Of a stretch of DNA of 7,165 nt, positions 6,230 through 7,165 are shown in pieces (within the stretch, counting starts at the first letter, position 1; each line of letters starts with the position of its first letter). This DNA is from Hyphomicrobiales bacterium. GTDB taxonomy: Bacteria; Pseudomonadota; Alphaproteobacteria; Rhizobiales; Aestuariivirgaceae. Where the stretch lies: positions 1 to 7,165 of the forward strand of contig JAIBJH010000138.1 in NCBI GenBank assembly GCA_020029455.1, read 5' to 3'. The translations under genes were made by a program, and so were the position numbers. The notes beneath the pieces were generated by a model. The model did no database searches and had not been told where the DNA came from. It saw nothing but the letters and a program-made list of their open reading frames with translations.

Positions 6230-6645
6230 TTTTGGCGGCAGCCGCTGGCATTTGGCGCGCCGAAGACACATGCAGTCGCGCGCCCGGCTTTTCTGCGCAT
6301 GGAAACACCAACATCCTTCATGGCAATGCGCTTCAGTTTCTTGCGTATCGCCTTGGCCACTGGCACGTTGATGATCTCTGCGGTGGCAGGAGCGGCAGCG
6401 GGAATGATGATGACGGGCCGAACATCCTCGCCATAGCCCTTGTGGAAGCCACTCGCCGTGACTCTGCTGCCATAGAGGCTTTCGCCACAATCGCAGTCGC
6501 CCTTGCCCTCTATATTTGTGCCGACGTCATAGAGGCTGACGCCAAGGTCGCTCTTGTTAACCACGCCGGACGCTGTGCTTGAACCTGCCTCCGCACTAAC
6601 GCCGAGGAGCACCATCGTTGCGAAAGTAAGCTTCAAGAGTTTCAT
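6226..6645 (-). CDS. secreted orphan protein with cysteine-rich motifs
   Basis: This 139-aa protein is of no recognised family. The N-terminus is a typical signal peptide: MKLLK, hydrophobic core LTFATMVLLGV (6-16) and likely cleavage after AEA (18-20). The mature part has a CDC motif (51-53) after a glycine/aspartate-rich stretch, a hydrophobic alanine/proline-rich segment VIIIPAAAPATAEIINVPVA (78-97), a basic patch RKKLKRIAMK (101-110) and two late cysteines (126, 136). Four mature cysteines suggest two disulfides. The minus-strand GAGGA at 6651-6655, five bases before the ATG, and the signal peptide favour this strand over a plus-strand open frame at 6232-6582, which has neither. Its TAG stop and the rlmB TAG are read from the two strands of one CTAG at 6226-6229. 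Confidence 0.7.
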   Translation of the reverse strand: MKLLKLTFATMVLLGVSAEAGSSTASGVVNKSDLGVSLYDVGTNIEGKGDCDCGESLYGSRVTASGFHKGYGEDVRPVIIIPAAAPATAEIINVPVAKAIRKKLKRIAMKDVGVSMRRKAGRATACVFGAPNASGCRQN

Positions 6646-6729
6646 GCCGGTCCTCGCAATGCTCTACCCCACGAGTCTTGCGCCGGATTGGAACACAGCC
6701 GGGCCGAAGGAAGGGGCTTCAGCGGGGAG

Positions 6730-6758
6730 TTGCAGTAACCATGCCAATCACGTTAAGA
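6730..6758 (+). promoter_or_regulatory. weak candidate promoter for tRNA-Thr
   Basis: TTGCAG (6730-6735) and TTAAGA (6753-6758) are 17 bp apart and lie 44 bp before the tRNA. Both hexamers are poor matches to the sigma-70 consensus, so this is the best candidate seen in 6646-6802, not a firm promoter call. Confidence 0.25.
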
Positions 6759-6802
6759 GGCGGCCAGTTCCTGTTCCGCACGAGCGTTGAGGAGTTTGAG
6801 TT

Positions 6803-6878
<76 letters not shown>

Positions 6879-7049
6879 TAATTTTAGACACTTATCCGAA
6901 TGCATCATCTCCCGTGGCCACGCCGTAGTCACACACCGGGCGGTATTCACGGGTGTCGCCGCGTTGAAGGCCATGGCCTTGCGGTCCACATCCCCCGCCA
7001 GGGAAAACATCGGAATTACAGAATTTTACCCAAATCTAGGATTTTAGGC
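6879..7049. other. intergenic region without visible gene
   Basis: I see no ORF with a ribosome-binding site here. It contains the perfect palindromes CGTGGCCACG (6913-6922) and AAGGCCATGGCCTT (6967-6980). Its last part (about 7008-7049) becomes strikingly AT-rich against the background, which fits an UP-element upstream of the promoter at 7050. Confidence 0.5.
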
Positions 7050-7078
7050 TTGACATGGGAACGAGAACCACCTATATC
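7050..7078 (+). promoter_or_regulatory. near-consensus sigma-70 promoter
   Basis: A perfect -35 TTGACA (7050-7055), a 17-bp spacer and -10 TATATC (7073-7078) place the transcript start near 7085. The roughly 40 bp upstream are AT-rich, as in UP elements of rRNA promoters. It is by far the strongest promoter match in the window, and it reads rightward out of it. Confidence 0.75.
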
Positions 7079-7084
7079 CCTCTC

Positions 7085-7165
7085 GTTGTTTGACATCGTG
7101 AATCGATGCTCAGGACGCGGAGCTGAAATCGCGTCCCACCCCTCCGGGGTCATCCGGAAACCCAG
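7085..7165 (+). promoter_or_regulatory. leader with boxA-like motif, possible rRNA operon start
   Basis: TTGTTTGACATCG (7086-7098) resembles the boxA antitermination element of rRNA leaders (E. coli TGCTCTTTAACA; alphaproteobacterial leaders often read CTTTGACA). It is followed by a 7-bp hairpin GGACGCG/CGCGTCC (7113-7119 with 7130-7136, 10-nt loop) and a short CCCC/GGGG hairpin (7140-7150). No start codon with a good Shine-Dalgarno is visible before the window ends. The 16S rRNA itself is not in the window, so the assignment is inferred. The TTGACA at 7090-7095 could be a second -35, but no -10 lies at the right distance. Confidence 0.4.

Noticed and set aside
6232..6582. Plus-strand 116-codon frame after rlmB.
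   Set aside because: The opposite strand has a signal peptide and Shine-Dalgarno over the same interval; this frame has neither.
6931..6956. A stretch with GGGCGG and GTATTCAC resembling the reverse strand of the 16S rRNA 3' region, possibly an rRNA fragment.
   Set aside because: The matching pieces are under 10 bases each, and the intervening 16S sequence is absent, so chance is the simpler explanation.
7090..7112. Second promoter starting at the TTGACA at 7090-7095.
   Set aside because: No TATAAT-like hexamer lies 16-18 bp downstream, where the sequence is GC-rich; a boxA-like role fits better.

Overview
The window looks like chromosomal DNA of an alphaproteobacterium, most likely of the Hyphomicrobiales (Rhizobiales). 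The evidence is high-GC codon use, short intergenic palindromes of the CCCGGATCAAGTCCGGG type that recur in that group, a CCA-encoding tRNA-Thr of alphaproteobacterial type, and a dimethylglycine/sarcosine-dehydrogenase-like flavoprotein. No mobile element, CRISPR array, phage gene or defence system is visible. I found no convincing undescribed system; the more interesting signals are regulatory and architectural.

Left part (1-1354). A GC-rich inverted repeat (2-112) precedes a SpoU/TrmH-family rRNA/tRNA 2'-O-ribose methyltransferase (193-924, +). A compound palindrome (927-1011) separates its 3' end from a convergent gene for a small secreted SH3-like protein (1034-1354, -).

Centre (1355-5125). 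A divergent intergenic region leads into a two-gene unit: an 803-aa FAD oxidoreductase fused to a GcvT-type folate-binding half (1522-3933), then a 10-helix EamA/DMT transporter (3930-4832) whose GTG start lies inside the dehydrogenase stop. The pair probably handles an N-methylated amine or amino acid and its transport. It runs head-on into a gene for a 98-aa secreted protein (4829-5125, -), the two stops overlapping by 4 nt.

Right part (5126-7165). A 297-nt spacer with competing hairpins precedes rlmB, the 23S rRNA G2251 2'-O-methyltransferase (5423-6229, +). It too ends in a 4-nt tail-to-tail overlap with a gene for a secreted 139-aa orphan (6226-6645, -). Then come tRNA-Thr(TGT) (6803-6878) and a near-consensus promoter (7050-7078) with AT-rich upstream DNA, followed by a boxA-like motif and hairpins. 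This resembles the leader of an rRNA operon that would begin just past the window edge.

The overall theme is translation and RNA maturation (two SpoU enzymes, a tRNA, a possible rRNA leader) around one catabolic/transport operon, with three small unrelated exported proteins encoded on the opposite strand.
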